Made by a program: the position numbers and the translations under genes. Shown in pieces: positions 8,679-18,448 of a stretch of 64,000 bases of DNA. The DNA is from JADKAV01 sp963818505 (lineage in GTDB: Bacteria; Actinomycetota; Actinomycetes; S36-B12; UBA10799): NCBI GenBank assembly GCA_963818505.1, contig CAWFSJ010000002.1, positions 1 through 64,000 on the forward strand, given 5' to 3'. Under the pieces are notes generated by a model. The model worked only from the letters and a program-made list of their open reading frames with translations. It made no database searches and was not told the DNA's origin. The stretch's first letter is position 1. Every line of letters starts with the position of its first letter.

Positions 8679-9893
8679 GACCACGGCCACCGTGATGGTG
8701 TCCTGGCCGGTGACCTTGAGGCCGTTCTTGTCCTCACCGGTGGCCACCGCGGTGTTGGTGGTCGCCACGGTGATCGCCTGGCTGCAGGTGTAGGTCCAGG
8801 TTTCAGACGTCTGCAACTTCTTGTCGTTGTTGGCGTCGCCGGACTTGTACTCCACCGGGGAGCACTTGTCGTCGCTGACCTTGACGTCCAGCAGGTCGGT
8901 GTCTCCGGTGTTGGTCACCGTGTAGGTGTAGGTGACTGTTTCTCCGGGGTTGACCTGAGTCGCCGACGCGGTCTTCACGATCTTGATCCCTGGGTTGAGG
9001 ATCTCGTTGGTGACTGTGACGGTGACCGTCTGGCCCTTCTCTGCGACCGTGACCTTACCGTCAGCTGGGTCGTACTTCGGCTCGGAGAACGACCAGCCTG
9101 CCGGGGGATCGGTCGGCTTGGCCTCCGAGACGGTGCACTCGGTACCGGTCGGGATGCCGTCGATGGTCTTCGACTCCCCGGCCTTCACCGCGACTGTCTG
9201 CTTGGCATCATCGCCGCACTTGTAGTCGATGTTGAACGCCTTGTCGTAGCCCGAGGTCTTCGGGTCGAACTTCTTGACGATCTTCAACGAACCCAGGTCG
9301 CGGGTGTTGATGATGGTGCAGACAACGTTGGCGCCCTTCTCCAGAGTGTAGACGCCCGTGCCGTTGTTGAGGGATTCCTGCAGGTCTGCCGCTGTCACCG
9401 GACTGGTGTTGTCCTTCGCGGGCTCGCACACCCATGTTCCGCGGGTGTAGCCAGCAGGACCATCTTCTTCGAGTTTGTACTCGACGCCGGGCTTGACGTT
9501 CGTCGGCACGCCCTGTCCGCCGAGGTTCTCCACTGTCGGTGCGCCGTCAGCGGTTGCTGTCAGCTTCCAGTCGTTCGGGTCATCCTTGCCCTCAACCTGC
9601 TTCACCAGTTTCAGGGTGGTGCGGGTGTTGGTGAAGGTGCAGGTCACCGGATCGTTCGGCATCGTGAAACTACCGTCGTTAGCGACCTTGAGTTCCTGGC
9701 CGTCGGCTTTGCAGACCAGTTCTTGGTCGTAGTAGCCGCCGGTGACGCTCTCCGTAACGGTGACCTTCTCGCCCACGTAGGCGTCCGTGCTGATCGTCTT
9801 GCCGTTCGGGGCAGTTGCGGTGCCCTTGGTCGGGTCGGTGATCCCACCAGTGATCTCAAGATCGGCGGTGTGCCGGCCTTCGAGTTCACCCAC
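8340..9893 (-). CDS. Surface protein 3, C-terminal part of a frameshifted gene
   Basis: About 517 codons in frame carry, in order, SpaA/CnaB-like domains (LKLVKQVEG... YKLEEDGPAGY... CTIINTRD; LKIVKKFDPKTSGY), one DUF11 domain (GIKIVKTASATQVNPGETVT) and the shared 112-residue C-terminal module at 8340-8678. The apparent start near 9893 is not real. The preceding frame (EITNTRNSYKVELVKEW) runs into this one through a small deletion near 9880-9890, since the next residues should read ADLEITGG as in the homologous AGLKILGG of surface protein 4. It is therefore the end of one very large protein that begins at 14821. Confidence 0.75.
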   Translation of the reverse strand: MGELEGRHTADLEITGGITDPTKGTATAPNGKTISTDAYVGEKVTVTESVTGGYYDQELVCKADGQELKVANDGSFTMPNDPVTCTFTNTRTTLKLVKQVEGKDDPNDWKLTATADGAPTVENLGGQGVPTNVKPGVEYKLEEDGPAGYTRGTWVCEPAKDNTSPVTAADLQESLNNGTGVYTLEKGANVVCTIINTRDLGSLKIVKKFDPKTSGYDKAFNIDYKCGDDAKQTVAVKAGESKTIDGIPTGTECTVSEAKPTDPPAGWSFSEPKYDPADGKVTVAEKGQTVTVTVTNEILNPGIKIVKTASATQVNPGETVTYTYTVTNTGDTDLLDVKVSDDKCSPVEYKSGDANNDKKLQTSETWTYTCSQAITVATTNTAVATGEDKNGLKVTGQDTITVAVVNPIVVKKICPIDVTLHKPQPKKVGNKILTDKIKTKKSSCVLLKPVVLCRPLASTTAGEKAFCQTKVTKKGRVTVKTKGYDAVRVTVIVRAKPKPGFEDRWKPNSWRKSWILR

Positions 9894-10851
9894 TCCTTGA
9901 CCAACTCGACCTTGTAACTGTTACGGGTGTTGGTGATCTCGCAGGTCACGTCGGTGGTGCCCAACGGGACCGTGATCTTGCTGTCGCTGACGGTGACGTT
10001 CTTGTCGCAGGTCCAGGTACCGGCGGTGTAGTTGTTCGCCTCACCCGGCAGGCGCGGTCTCGGACAGGGTGTACTCGGGTCGGCCGAGATCGGCTCGAAC
10101 GAGCCGTGGTTACCCGGCTTGCAGTAGGACGGCGACCCGGTCGGCGCCGTCAGCCTTCAGGGTCCAGTCCGCCGGGACCTACCGCCACCGGAGACGATCT
10201 TCTTCAACTTCAGCGAAGTCGCCTTACGGGTGTTGGTGATCTCGCAGGTCACGTCGGTGGTGCCACGGGACGGTGATCTTGCTGTCTGCGACGCTGACGT
10301 TCTTGTCGCAGGTCCAGGTACCGGCGGTGTAGTTGTTCGCCTCCCCGCAGGTGCGGTCTCGACGAGGGTGTACTCGAGCGCCGGCCGAGATCGGCTCGAA
10401 CGAGCCGTGGTTACCCGGCTTGCTGTAGGACGGCGACCCGGTCGGGCCGTCAGCCTTCAAGGTCCAGTCCGCCGGGACCGCTACCGCCACCGGAGACGAT
10501 CTTCTTCAACTTCAGCGAAGTCGCCTTACGGGTGTTGGTGATCTCGCAGGTCACGTCGGTGGTGCCCAACGGGACCGTGATCTTGCTGTCGCTGACGGTG
10601 ACGTTCTTGTCGCAGGTCCAGGTACCGGCGGTGTAGTTGTTCGCCTCGCCCGCGGGTCCGGTCTCGGAGAGGGTGTACTCGGGTTGGCCGAGATCGGCTC
10701 GAACGAGCCGTGGTTACCCGGCTTGGAGTAGGACGGCGACCCGGTCGGGCCGTCAGCCTTCAGGGTCCAGTCGCCGGGACGCTACCGCCACCGGAGACGA
10801 TCTTCTTCAACTTCAGCGAAGTCGCCTTACGGGTGTTGGTGATCTCGCAGG

Positions 10852-11571
10852 TCACGTCGGTGGTGCCCGACGGGACCGTTGATCTTGCTGTTGCGTGACG
10901 GTGACGTTCTTGTCGCAGGTCCAGGTACCGGCGGTGTAGTTGTTGGCCTGCCCGGCAGGCACGGTCTCGGACAGGGTGTACTCGGGGTTGGCCGAGATCG
11001 GCTCGAACGAGCCGTGGTTACCCGGCTTGGAGTAGGACGGCGACCCGGTCGGCGCCGTCGCCTTCACGTCCAGTCCGCCGGGCACCGTACCGCCACCGGA
11101 GACGATCTTCTTCAACTTCAGCGAAGTCGCCTTACGGGTGTTGGTGATCTCGCAGGTCACGTCGGTGGTGCCGGCCGGGACGGTGATCTTGTTGTCCGCG
11201 CTGACGCTGACGTTCTTGTCGCAGGTCCAGGTACCGGCGGTGTAGTTGCCGGCCTGCCCGGCGGGCACGATCTCGACAGGGTGTACTGGCGTCGGCCCAG
11301 ATCGGCTCGAACGAGCCGTGGTTACCCGGCTTGGAGTACGACGGTGAACCGGTCGGCCCGTCGCCGTCATGGTCCAGTCGCTGGGCACCGTGCCGCCACC
11401 GGAGACGATCTTCTTCAACTTCAGCGAAGTCGCCTTACGGGTGTTGGTGATCTCGCAGGTCACGTCGGTGGTGCCGGCGGGGACGTTGATCTTGTTGTCC
11501 GCGCTGACGCTGACGTTCTTGTCGCAGGTCCAGGTACCGGCGGTGTAGTTGCCGGCCTGCCCGGCGGGCAC
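10852..11571 (-). pseudogene. In-frame fragment of surface protein 3 repeat array
   Basis: Covers about two and a half 102-residue units in one frame (AGNYTAGTWTCDKNVSVSAD... IVSGGGTVPSDW). It has no signal peptide and no independent start; it is a piece of the gene spanning 8340-14821, bounded by indels on both sides. Confidence 0.5.
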
Positions 11572-12184
11572 GATCTCGTCGAGGGTGTAGTCTGGCGTCG
11601 GCCCAGATCGGCTCGAACGAGCCGTGGTTACCCGGCTTGGAGTACGACGGCGAACCGGTCGGCCCGGTCGCAGTCAACGTCCAGTCGCTGGGCACCGTGC
11701 CGCCACCGGAGACGATCTTCTTCAACTTCAGCGAAGTCGCCTTACGGGTGTTGGTGATCTCGCAGGTCACGTCGGTGGTGCCGGCGGGGACCTTGATCTT
11801 GTTGTCCGCGCTGACGCTGACGTTCTTGTCGCAGGTCCAGGTACCGGCGGTGTAGTTGCCGGCCTGCCCGGCGGGCACGATCTCGACAGGGTGTAGCTCG
11901 GCGTCGGCCCAGATCGGCTCGAACGAGCCGTGGTTACCCGGCTTGGAGTACGACGGTGAACCGGTCGGCCCGGTCGCAGTCATGATCCAGTCGCTGGGCA
12001 CCGTGCCGCCACCGGAGACGATCTTCTTCAACTTCAGCGAAGTCGCCTTACGGGTGTTGGTGATCTCGCAGGTCACGTCGGTGGTGCCGGCGGGGACGTT
12101 GATCTTGTTGTCCGCGCTGACGCTGACGTTCTTGTCGCAGGTCCAGGTACCGGCGGTGTAGTTGCCGGCCTGCCCGGCGGGCAC
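11435..12184 (-). pseudogene. In-frame fragment of surface protein 3 repeat array
   Basis: Covers about two and a half units in a different frame from its neighbour, which it overlaps by 137 bases. The switch occurs near TCTCGACAGGG at 11881-11891, where intact units have one more base. It is a piece of the 8340-14821 gene, not a separate gene. Confidence 0.5.
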
Positions 12185-13171
12185 GATCTCGGTCGAGGGT
12201 GTAGCTGGCGTCGGCCCAGATCGGCTCGAACGAGCCGTGGTTACCCGGCTTGGAGTACGACGGTGAACCGGTCGGCCCGGTCGCAGTCAACGTCCAGTCG
12301 CCGGGACCGTGCCGCCACCGGAGACGATCTTCTTCAACTTCAGCGAAGTCGCCTTACGGGTGTTGGTGATCTCGCAGGTCACGTCGGTGGTGCCGACGGG
12401 GACCGTTGATCTTGTTGTCCGCGCTGACGCTGACGTTCTTGTCGCAGGTCCAGGTACCGGCGGTGTAGTTGTCGGCCTGCCCGGCGGGTGCGGTCTCGAC
12501 AGGGTGTAGCTCGGGCCGGCCAAGATCGGCTCGAACGAGCCGTGGTTACCCGGCTTGGAGTACGACGGTGAACCGGTCGGGCCGTCAGCCGTCACGATCC
12601 AGTCGCCGGGCACGCGTACCGCCACCGGAGACGATCTTCTTCAACTTCAGCGAAGTCGCCTTACGGGTGTTGGTGATCTCGCAGGTGACCTCGGTGTCCT
12701 TGGTGAGGTTGACCGTGTTGCCACCGGTGACGCTGACGGGCTGCACGGTTCTTGTCGCAGGATCCAGTCACCGGCGGTGTAGTTGGCCGGCCGGCCCGGA
12801 GGGGCGTTCTCGTGCCAGGGTGTAGCCGCGCGGCCAGAGTCGGTCGAACGTGCCCGTGGTCCACGCCGGCTTGGACACGACGGCGCGCCGGTCGGCCCGG
12901 TCGCGGTCAACGTCCAGTCGCGGGGTACGGTGCCGCTCCGGGACGGTCTTCTTGACCACGGCGCAGTCGCCGGTCACGGGTGTTGGTGATCTCGCAGGTG
13001 ACCTCGGTGTCCTTGGCGAGGTTGACCGTTGCCACCGTTGCTGCCACGCTGACGCTGACGTTCTTGTCGCAGGTCCAGGTACCGGCGGTGTAGTTGCCGG
13101 CCTGCCCGGCGGGCACGACCTCGTCGAGGGTGTAGCTGGCGTTGGCCCAGATCGGCTCGAACGAGCCGTGG

Positions 13172-14821
13172 TTACCCGGCTTGGAGTACGACGGTGAACC
13201 GGTCGGCCCGGTCGCAGTCATGATCCAGTCGCTGGGCGACCGTGCCGCCACCGGAGACGATCTTCTTCAACTTCAGCTTGGCCAGGTCACGGTCGTTCGT
13301 CACCGTGCACTTGGTCTGGATCCCCTTGGGAACCGTTATCTGGTTCTGGGCGGTTGGGACGACGCCGTTCGTGCAAACCCAACTACCGGTCTGGCTGTAG
13401 TTGGCCGGGCCGGTCTCGGAAAGCTGGTAGACCACATCGCCAGCGATCGGATCGAACGTCGTGTAGTTGCCTGGACGGTCGTAGGGCTTGTCCGCGGGCG
13501 AGCCAACCTGAGTCGCCTTCAACTGGAATTGCGACGCAGTGGCCGTGCCGGACGACACGACCTTCTCGAGGTTCAGTTTGGTCAGCGTGTTCTTGGCCTC
13601 GCACGCGATCGTGTCGCCGGGCGTGGCCTGTCCGATGTTCCAGTTGCCGCTAGCGTCCGATGTGACAGTGAATGGCTGCGAGGGGCTACCGCCCAGAGGG
13701 GTGGTCCTGCAGACCAGGCTCGGATTGCGTTCCCAGCCAGCCTGCTGTGTCTCCTTCACGACCACGGGATTGGTGTTCCATTTGCCCTTCGGCTTCCACT
13801 GGAAGGTGGCAACACCGGAGGCATCTGTCTGAACCGAGCGCGTGCTCGCCGTGTTCTTCGCGATCGCGGTGGGTGCTGTATTGGGGGTGACCCAGTTGCC
13901 GGGCGCATCGGGGATGGTGACGGTGGTGTCGAAGGTCCACTTGTTTGTTCCGTCGGCGTTCACGAAACCGTTCGTGTCGGGGGTGTCGATCTTCTTAGTG
14001 ATCTTGACCGTAGAGCCGCAAAGGTCCGCGGCGATCTGCTCCAGGTCCGCCTTGAGTGAGACATAGCTGGTGCTCGTCGTGTAACCGGCGGATGCGAAGT
14101 TCGTTGGCGGGCCAGCGTTGTAGAGCGTGGTGCTTGTAATGGCTGTGATGGGAGCCGGAGTGATGTTGCTGCCCACGGCGATGCCGAACATCTTGGTCAG
14201 CTTGCCCTTCATGGTGTTCGCCTGCGCGATCGCAGGGTTTACCGCGGCTGTGCTGCCGTCGGGCTGGGCGTTCCCGCCGCTACCCGCTGGGTTGACGGTG
14301 TTCGGGTTGCCGTCCGTGATGACGACCATCAGGTCGGGGTTCCACGACCCCGAGTAGAAGTTGTTCATCTTCAGCAGGCCGTCCTGCCAGTTCGTCCATC
14401 CATCGGAGGCCAGACCCGAGTAACTACCCTTGATCGTCGGCAGATTGGCTGTCGTCAGCGCTGTGGGGGCGAGGTTGGTACCTCCACTGCCGGGACTCAC
14501 TGTTGAGAAACTCGTCACGGCCACTGTGGAGCCGGTGTCAACCAACGAGTCGACGAACGCGTTGGCCGCGAGTTTCAGATTGGCGATGCCCGTGCCGCCG
14601 ATCGACCCAGACGAGTCGAGCACCAAGCCGAAGTCGAGTCCGCACTGGCCCGTGAGAATCGGGTTTCCGGTGGACTGGTTGTAAGGGCTGACAGTGAAAG
14701 CCGGGGTCGCGGTGTTCGCTGCCGCGGGTGCCGCCGTGGCCACGGCCACGACTACTCCAGCCCCGGCCATACCGGCCACCACCGCGGTCGATGTCAGTGC
14801 AGAGATGAATCGTTTAAACAT
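13172..14821 (-). CDS. Surface protein 3, N-terminal part with VWA domain
   Basis: ATG at 14821 after GGGAGG opens a signal peptide (FKRFISALTSTAVVAGMAG). The VWA domain spans about residues 60-265 with DSSGS and VVITDGNPN. A prealbumin-like domain (VKITKKIDTPDTNGF... WNIGQATPGDTIACEAKNT) and a CnaB-like domain (LNLEKVVSSGTATAS... YQLSETGPANY... CTVTNDRD) follow. Frame is lost at about 13238, where one extra C in ACGGTCGCCCAGCG turns TVPSDWIM into TVAQRLDH; the true reading continues in the repeat array. If all indels are errors, the full product would be about 2,160 residues. Confidence 0.8.
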   Translation of the reverse strand: MFKRFISALTSTAVVAGMAGAGVVVAVATAAPAAANTATPAFTVSPYNQSTGNPILTGQCGLDFGLVLDSSGSIGGTGIANLKLAANAFVDSLVDTGSTVAVTSFSTVSPGSGGTNLAPTALTTANLPTIKGSYSGLASDGWTNWQDGLLKMNNFYSGSWNPDLMVVITDGNPNTVNPAGSGGNAQPDGSTAAVNPAIAQANTMKGKLTKMFGIAVGSNITPAPITAITSTTLYNAGPPTNFASAGYTTSTSYVSLKADLEQIAADLCGSTVKITKKIDTPDTNGFVNADGTNKWTFDTTVTIPDAPGNWVTPNTAPTAIAKNTASTRSVQTDASGVATFQWKPKGKWNTNPVVVKETQQAGWERNPSLVCRTTPLGGSPSQPFTVTSDASGNWNIGQATPGDTIACEAKNTLTKLNLEKVVSSGTATASQFQLKATQVGSPADKPYDRPGNYTTFDPIAGDVVYQLSETGPANYSQTGSWVCTNGVVPTAQNQITVPKGIQTKCTVTNDRDLAKLKLKKIVSGGGTVAQRLDHDCDRADRFTVVLQAG

Positions 14822-15290
14822 GGTGGTGCCTCCCGATTGAGCCCCCGTTGGCGGCGGTGTTGCTGAATGTCAAAGATGGATGAGGTGCAGGAAAAGACAA
14901 TGTAAAGCCCATTGTGTGGAAACTACCGCCCGTAATCACTGCTTCCTCCTCGCCGAACGATGGTGCGACTGACCATCATCTGTACGGCTGATGACAGAGT
15001 AACGCTCTGTGGCCGAAATCATACATCCCTCAATCGGGCTAATTTGCGGCCGGGCACCCTACGCGTATGAGGGGAAAATGCAAGTTGTTGCGAGAGTGTC
15101 CGGATCGTAATGGGTTCGAACGTCCTCCTGTGACCTCTTTGAGGTCCCAGATTTCGGAGGCAACGGTGGTTTCCTGGCCGGCCCAGGAAGCCACCTTGCT
15201 CACTCTCCGTGACCATCTGGTGGCTCCCAGGCAGACTGCGCCGCGGCACTCTAGCCAGTCGCTGGGGCGGATGCGCGCCGAATTGATCAA
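14822..15290. other. 469-bp intergenic region upstream of surface gene 3
   Basis: I see no gene. It should hold the promoter and leader of surface gene 3 and includes the inverted repeat at 14995-15009. The stretch from about 14970 to 15035 resembles 20763-20830 upstream of surface gene 5. The end nearest 15291 is the terminator of surface gene 4. Confidence 0.6.
14995..15009 (-). promoter_or_regulatory. Candidate operator: inverted repeat upstream of surface gene 3
   Basis: CAGAG-TAACG-CTCTG, about 175 bases ahead of the ATG. Twelve bases later on the plus strand is TACATCCCTCAATCGG, and before it is CGGCTGA. Both flanks recur at the same spacing at surface gene 5. Confidence 0.45.
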
Positions 15291-15332
15291 GGTCGAGGGC
15301 CGCATCCCTCGGGGGAGTACGGCCCTCGACCT
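15291..15332 (-). terminator. Hairpin terminator after surface-protein gene 4
   Basis: GGTCGAGGGCCG at 15291-15302 pairs perfectly with CGGCCCTCGACC at 15321-15332, about 12 bases past the stop codon of the minus-strand gene. Confidence 0.85.
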
Positions 15333-15344
15333 TAACTGTCCTGG

Positions 15345-15683
15345 CTACCTGAGAATCCAGGACTTGCGCCAGCTGTTCGGCTTCCAGCGGTCCTCGAATC
15401 CGGGCTTGGGTTTCGCCCTGACGATGACCGTTGCCTTGACTGCGTCGTAGCCCTTGGTCTTGACCGTGATCCGTCCCTTCTTGCTGGCCTTCGTGTCGCA
15501 GAACGCCTTCTCACCGGCGGTGGTGCTCGCCAGTGGACTGCAGAGCACGACGGGCTTGAGCAAGACACAGGAGGACTTCTTGGTCTTGATCTTGTCGGTC
15601 AGGATCTGGTTGCCGGCCTTCTTCGGTGTCGGCTTGTGAAGCGTGACATCGATCGGGCAGATCTTCTTGACCACGACCGGCTT
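15345..15683 (-). other. Shared 112-residue C-terminal module, copy 4
   Basis: Same length and cysteine spacing as the other copies, with the tail RWKPNSWRKSWILR and small changes (THKPTPKKAGNQ region, VVLCSPL, AFCDTKASKKG). Here it follows DUF11 rather than CnaB-like domains, so it moves as a unit independent of the upstream domain type. Confidence 0.8.
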
Positions 15684-18137
15684 GACCGCGGTGACGGCGA
15701 CGCTGATTGCGTCCTGGCCGTTGACTTGCTGACCGGTGCGATCCTCACCGTTCACCACGACTGTGTTGGTGGTGGGCTCAGTGAGCGTCATCGAACACGT
15801 GTAGATCCACGTCTCGTCGACCTGCAACTTCAGGTCGCTGTTGGTGTCTCCGGACGTGTACGTCACAGGGGCGCACTTGTCGTCGGCCACCTTGACGTTC
15901 AGCAACTCGATGTCGCCGGTGTTGGTCACCGTGTAGGTGTAGGTGACGCTACTGCCGACGGGCACAGAGGCTGCTGAAGCGGTCTTGACGACCTTGATGC
16001 CGGGCTTGGGGACGATGACCTTGGCTGTGTCGTCGTCCTTCACCTGCTGGCCTAGCCGGTCCTCAGCGGTTGCCACTGCTGTGTTCTCAGTGGTCTGGTT
16101 CAGGACCGCCTTGCACGTGAACGTCCACGTCTCGGTCAGTCCCAGCATCTCGTTGTTGTCCGTGTCGCCGGCGGTGTACTCGACCGGGGCGCACTTGTCG
16201 TCGGTCACATTGACCTTGAGCAACGCAGTGCTGCCTGTGTTGGTCACCGTGTAGGTGTAGGTGACCTGCGCGCCCGCCTTGACCTCAGTTGCGCTCGGGA
16301 CCTTGACCACCTTGATGCCCGGTTTCAACACATCGACCGTGACGGTGTCCTTGTCCTCGACCTTCTGTCCGAGGCTGTCCTCGCCGGTGGCGGTCGCCAC
16401 GTTCTTGGTCGTCTCGTTCAGCGTGGCCTTGCATGTGAACAACCAGGTCTCGGTCGTCTGCAGTTTGCCGTCGCCATTGGCGTCGCCGGACGTGTAGGTC
16501 ACGGCGGCGCACTTGTCGTCGCTCACCTTCACCTTGAGCAGCACCGTATTGCCGGTGTTCTTCACCGTGTAGGTGTAGGTCACCTCGGTGCCCGGCTTGA
16601 CCTCGGTCGCGCTGGGGGTCTTCACGATGTCGATGCCTGGTTTCAGGACATCGCCCACGTTGGTGTAGGTGCACGTGACAGCGTACTTCGGCATCGCGAA
16701 CTTGCCGTCAGAACTGCCCGCGACCTCATCGGTCGTGCCGCTCTTCACGCACTTCAAGGACGGCGTGTAGCCGTTGACGTTGCTCGCCGGGAAGGACTCC
16801 GAAGTGGTGATCGCTGAATCCCAAACGGCGTCAGTGGAGACACTGGTACCGCTGACCGGCGCGGTCGAGGTGCCCTCAGCAGTACTGACCCCTCCGAGAA
16901 TCTTCAGACCGGCGGTGTCACCTGGTACTGCGTTGGCGCCCCAGTCCTTGACCAGCGTCAACTTGCTGCGCGCGTATTGGTTGGTGAAGGTGCACGTGAT
17001 CGGTACCGCTGCCGCCGATGTGGCGTCCGGCACCTTCGTGATCGTTGCGGTGCGGCCGTTGTAGGTCACGCCGCTGACCGCTGTACCGGTCCCATCGAGG
17101 CACTTGACGTCTTGGAACGCCCAGTTCGCAGGGTCGGTGCCCTCGGTGATCGTTACTGTCTCAACGCCTGCGCGCAGGTCCTTCGGCCCGTAGGAAGCGG
17201 TGCCACCATTGCTCTTGCTCGGCGTCAAGTTGCCCGGGTTCGTCTTCCACGGGGACCCGACCAGATCACTGGTCGACGTGAACGGGAAGGCCGGGATCGC
17301 ACCAGGTGCTGTCACATCGTTGTCCCAAACGACCTTCTTCACCAGGGTTATCGAGCGCTTCTGCGCCAACTCCCCGTACAGGCAGGCCGTGGTGGTCTGC
17401 TGCTCGGTGGTGATGAACTTGGTCTTCATCGGGGGCTGGGGAGTGACCGGGCACTGTCCATTGCTGGCCGCGGTGAAGCCACTGGAGACCAGCATGAACT
17501 TGTAGTCCACGCCGCCCACATTGATCGTCACCTCGCCGCTGGGCGTCCCCGTGAACTGCAGGATGTCATCGGAGCAGTCGCCCTGTTCGGGGTCGACCTT
17601 GTTCGAGCAACTGTTCGGTGTCTCGAACAATTCGTAGGGGAAACTGAAGACCGTTGCCTTTAACTTCATGTTGAGGTTGCCCACGAACTTGCCTGGGTCC
17701 TCGGTCACGGTGATCGGGTTGTTGTAATGCTTCATCGTGCCGAGCAGGAAAGGCGTTCCGGTATTGGCCGTGGTGCTGCTCGTCGGACTGATGCCGACTG
17801 CGCTCTGACCGCCGGGTTCCTTGTCGAGATTTGTCGGACAGCCACGACTGCCACTGCCATGGGAGGCCAGTGCCTCAATAGGGCTCACGACCCAGGTCGT
17901 GCTGACCGCAGGCGTCGGCGGACTCAGCGGAGGAGCGAATCGGATGCAGTTCGTCGTATTGGTGACAGTCCCCGACTTACCCGTGTGACCTGCCATCTGC
18001 GCCTCGACGCTGCCGATGTTGACCGACGCTGCCAAGGCTGGTGTCGCCGTAGCGACGCTTGCGGCTACGGCTCCGGCAGTGACCATTCCCGCCACTACCG
18101 CGGTGGACGTCAGCCCACCTATCAGTTTCTTGAACAT
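15345..18137 (-). CDS. Secreted choice-of-anchor-K/DUF11 surface protein 4
   Basis: 930 residues, intact. ATG at 18137 after GGGAGGGG opens a signal peptide (FKKLIGGLTSTAVVAGMVT) nearly the same as that of surface protein 3. Unlike its neighbours it has no VWA domain. Residues about 36-270 look like a choice-of-anchor-K domain (LGTMKHYNNPITVTEDPG, LFETPNSCSN, INVGGVDYKFMLVSSGF, CLYGELA). Two SpaA-like regions follow (LVKKVVWDND; LVKDWGANAVPGDT), then three DUF11 domains at about 490-815, each starting GI(D/K)(I/V)VK with K.SA.(E/S)V, and the shared C-terminal module at 819-930. It is probably exported to the cell surface or matrix; the function is not known. Confidence 0.85.
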   Translation of the reverse strand: MFKKLIGGLTSTAVVAGMVTAGAVAASVATATPALAASVNIGSVEAQMAGHTGKSGTVTNTTNCIRFAPPLSPPTPAVSTTWVVSPIEALASHGSGSRGCPTNLDKEPGGQSAVGISPTSSTTANTGTPFLLGTMKHYNNPITVTEDPGKFVGNLNMKLKATVFSFPYELFETPNSCSNKVDPEQGDCSDDILQFTGTPSGEVTINVGGVDYKFMLVSSGFTAASNGQCPVTPQPPMKTKFITTEQQTTTACLYGELAQKRSITLVKKVVWDNDVTAPGAIPAFPFTSTSDLVGSPWKTNPGNLTPSKSNGGTASYGPKDLRAGVETVTITEGTDPANWAFQDVKCLDGTGTAVSGVTYNGRTATITKVPDATSAAAVPITCTFTNQYARSKLTLVKDWGANAVPGDTAGLKILGGVSTAEGTSTAPVSGTSVSTDAVWDSAITTSESFPASNVNGYTPSLKCVKSGTTDEVAGSSDGKFAMPKYAVTCTYTNVGDVLKPGIDIVKTPSATEVKPGTEVTYTYTVKNTGNTVLLKVKVSDDKCAAVTYTSGDANGDGKLQTTETWLFTCKATLNETTKNVATATGEDSLGQKVEDKDTVTVDVLKPGIKVVKVPSATEVKAGAQVTYTYTVTNTGSTALLKVNVTDDKCAPVEYTAGDTDNNEMLGLTETWTFTCKAVLNQTTENTAVATAEDRLGQQVKDDDTAKVIVPKPGIKVVKTASAASVPVGSSVTYTYTVTNTGDIELLNVKVADDKCAPVTYTSGDTNSDLKLQVDETWIYTCSMTLTEPTTNTVVVNGEDRTGQQVNGQDAISVAVTAVKPVVVKKICPIDVTLHKPTPKKAGNQILTDKIKTKKSSCVLLKPVVLCSPLASTTAGEKAFCDTKASKKGRITVKTKGYDAVKATVIVRAKPKPGFEDRWKPNSWRKSWILR

Positions 18138-18392
18138 GGAACCCCTCCCATTCCCCGTACCGCGGAGGAGTCATGAGAGGCCGGATGAAAAGAGGTCCGG
18201 TATCTGTGTGACTGTTCGTAGTCACGGCCCCTCCAAGTCGTCCGAACGGTGGAGGAGCCCATCATTCGACCGGCTGATTCAAGCGTACGTCCACGTCACT
18301 GCGAGGTCATCGCTCGAAGGAGTGAACCGGTGCGTTGGCGTGGCGATGTGCCACGAATCGCAACGCCACGTCGGCCGATTCTTTACCGGGAA

Positions 18393-18434
18393 CCGTTGAA
18401 GGCCGCACCCCTCGCGGAGTACGGCCCTCAACGG
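18393..18434 (-). terminator. Hairpin terminator after surface-protein gene 5
   Basis: CCGTTGAAGGCCG at 18393-18405 pairs with CGGCCCTCAACGG at 18422-18434 with one mismatch. Loop and stem resemble the terminator at 15291-15332. Confidence 0.85.
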
Positions 18435-18448
18435 TAGCGGGGTCTGGA

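Larger units (their letters stand above)
9894..13290 (-). repeat. Tandem array of about 306-bp (102-residue) repeats, middle of surface gene 3, with many frame breaks
   Basis: The box GTGTTGGTGATCTCGCAGGT recurs at 9927, 10230, 10532, 10833, 11138, 11441, 11748, 12054, 12360, 12667 and 12980, that is every 301-313 bp. A clean unit is 306 bp and encodes KLKKIVSGGGTVPSDW... GSPSYSKPGNHGSFEPIWAD... YTLDE... AGNYTAGTWTCDKN... TTDVTCEITNTRKATS, an SpaA/CnaB-like domain. Frame is lost at least nine times. The longest in-frame pieces are 10852-11571 and 11435-12184. Indels sit repeatedly at two GC-rich spots per unit (GTVPSDW and YTLDEIVPA). The two units nearest the N-terminus (12667 onward) are more diverged. 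Confidence 0.85.

Noticed and set aside
9894..13290. CRISPR array, suggested by regular repeats
   Set aside because: Repeats are about 306 bp and encode protein domains; no short repeats with unique spacers.
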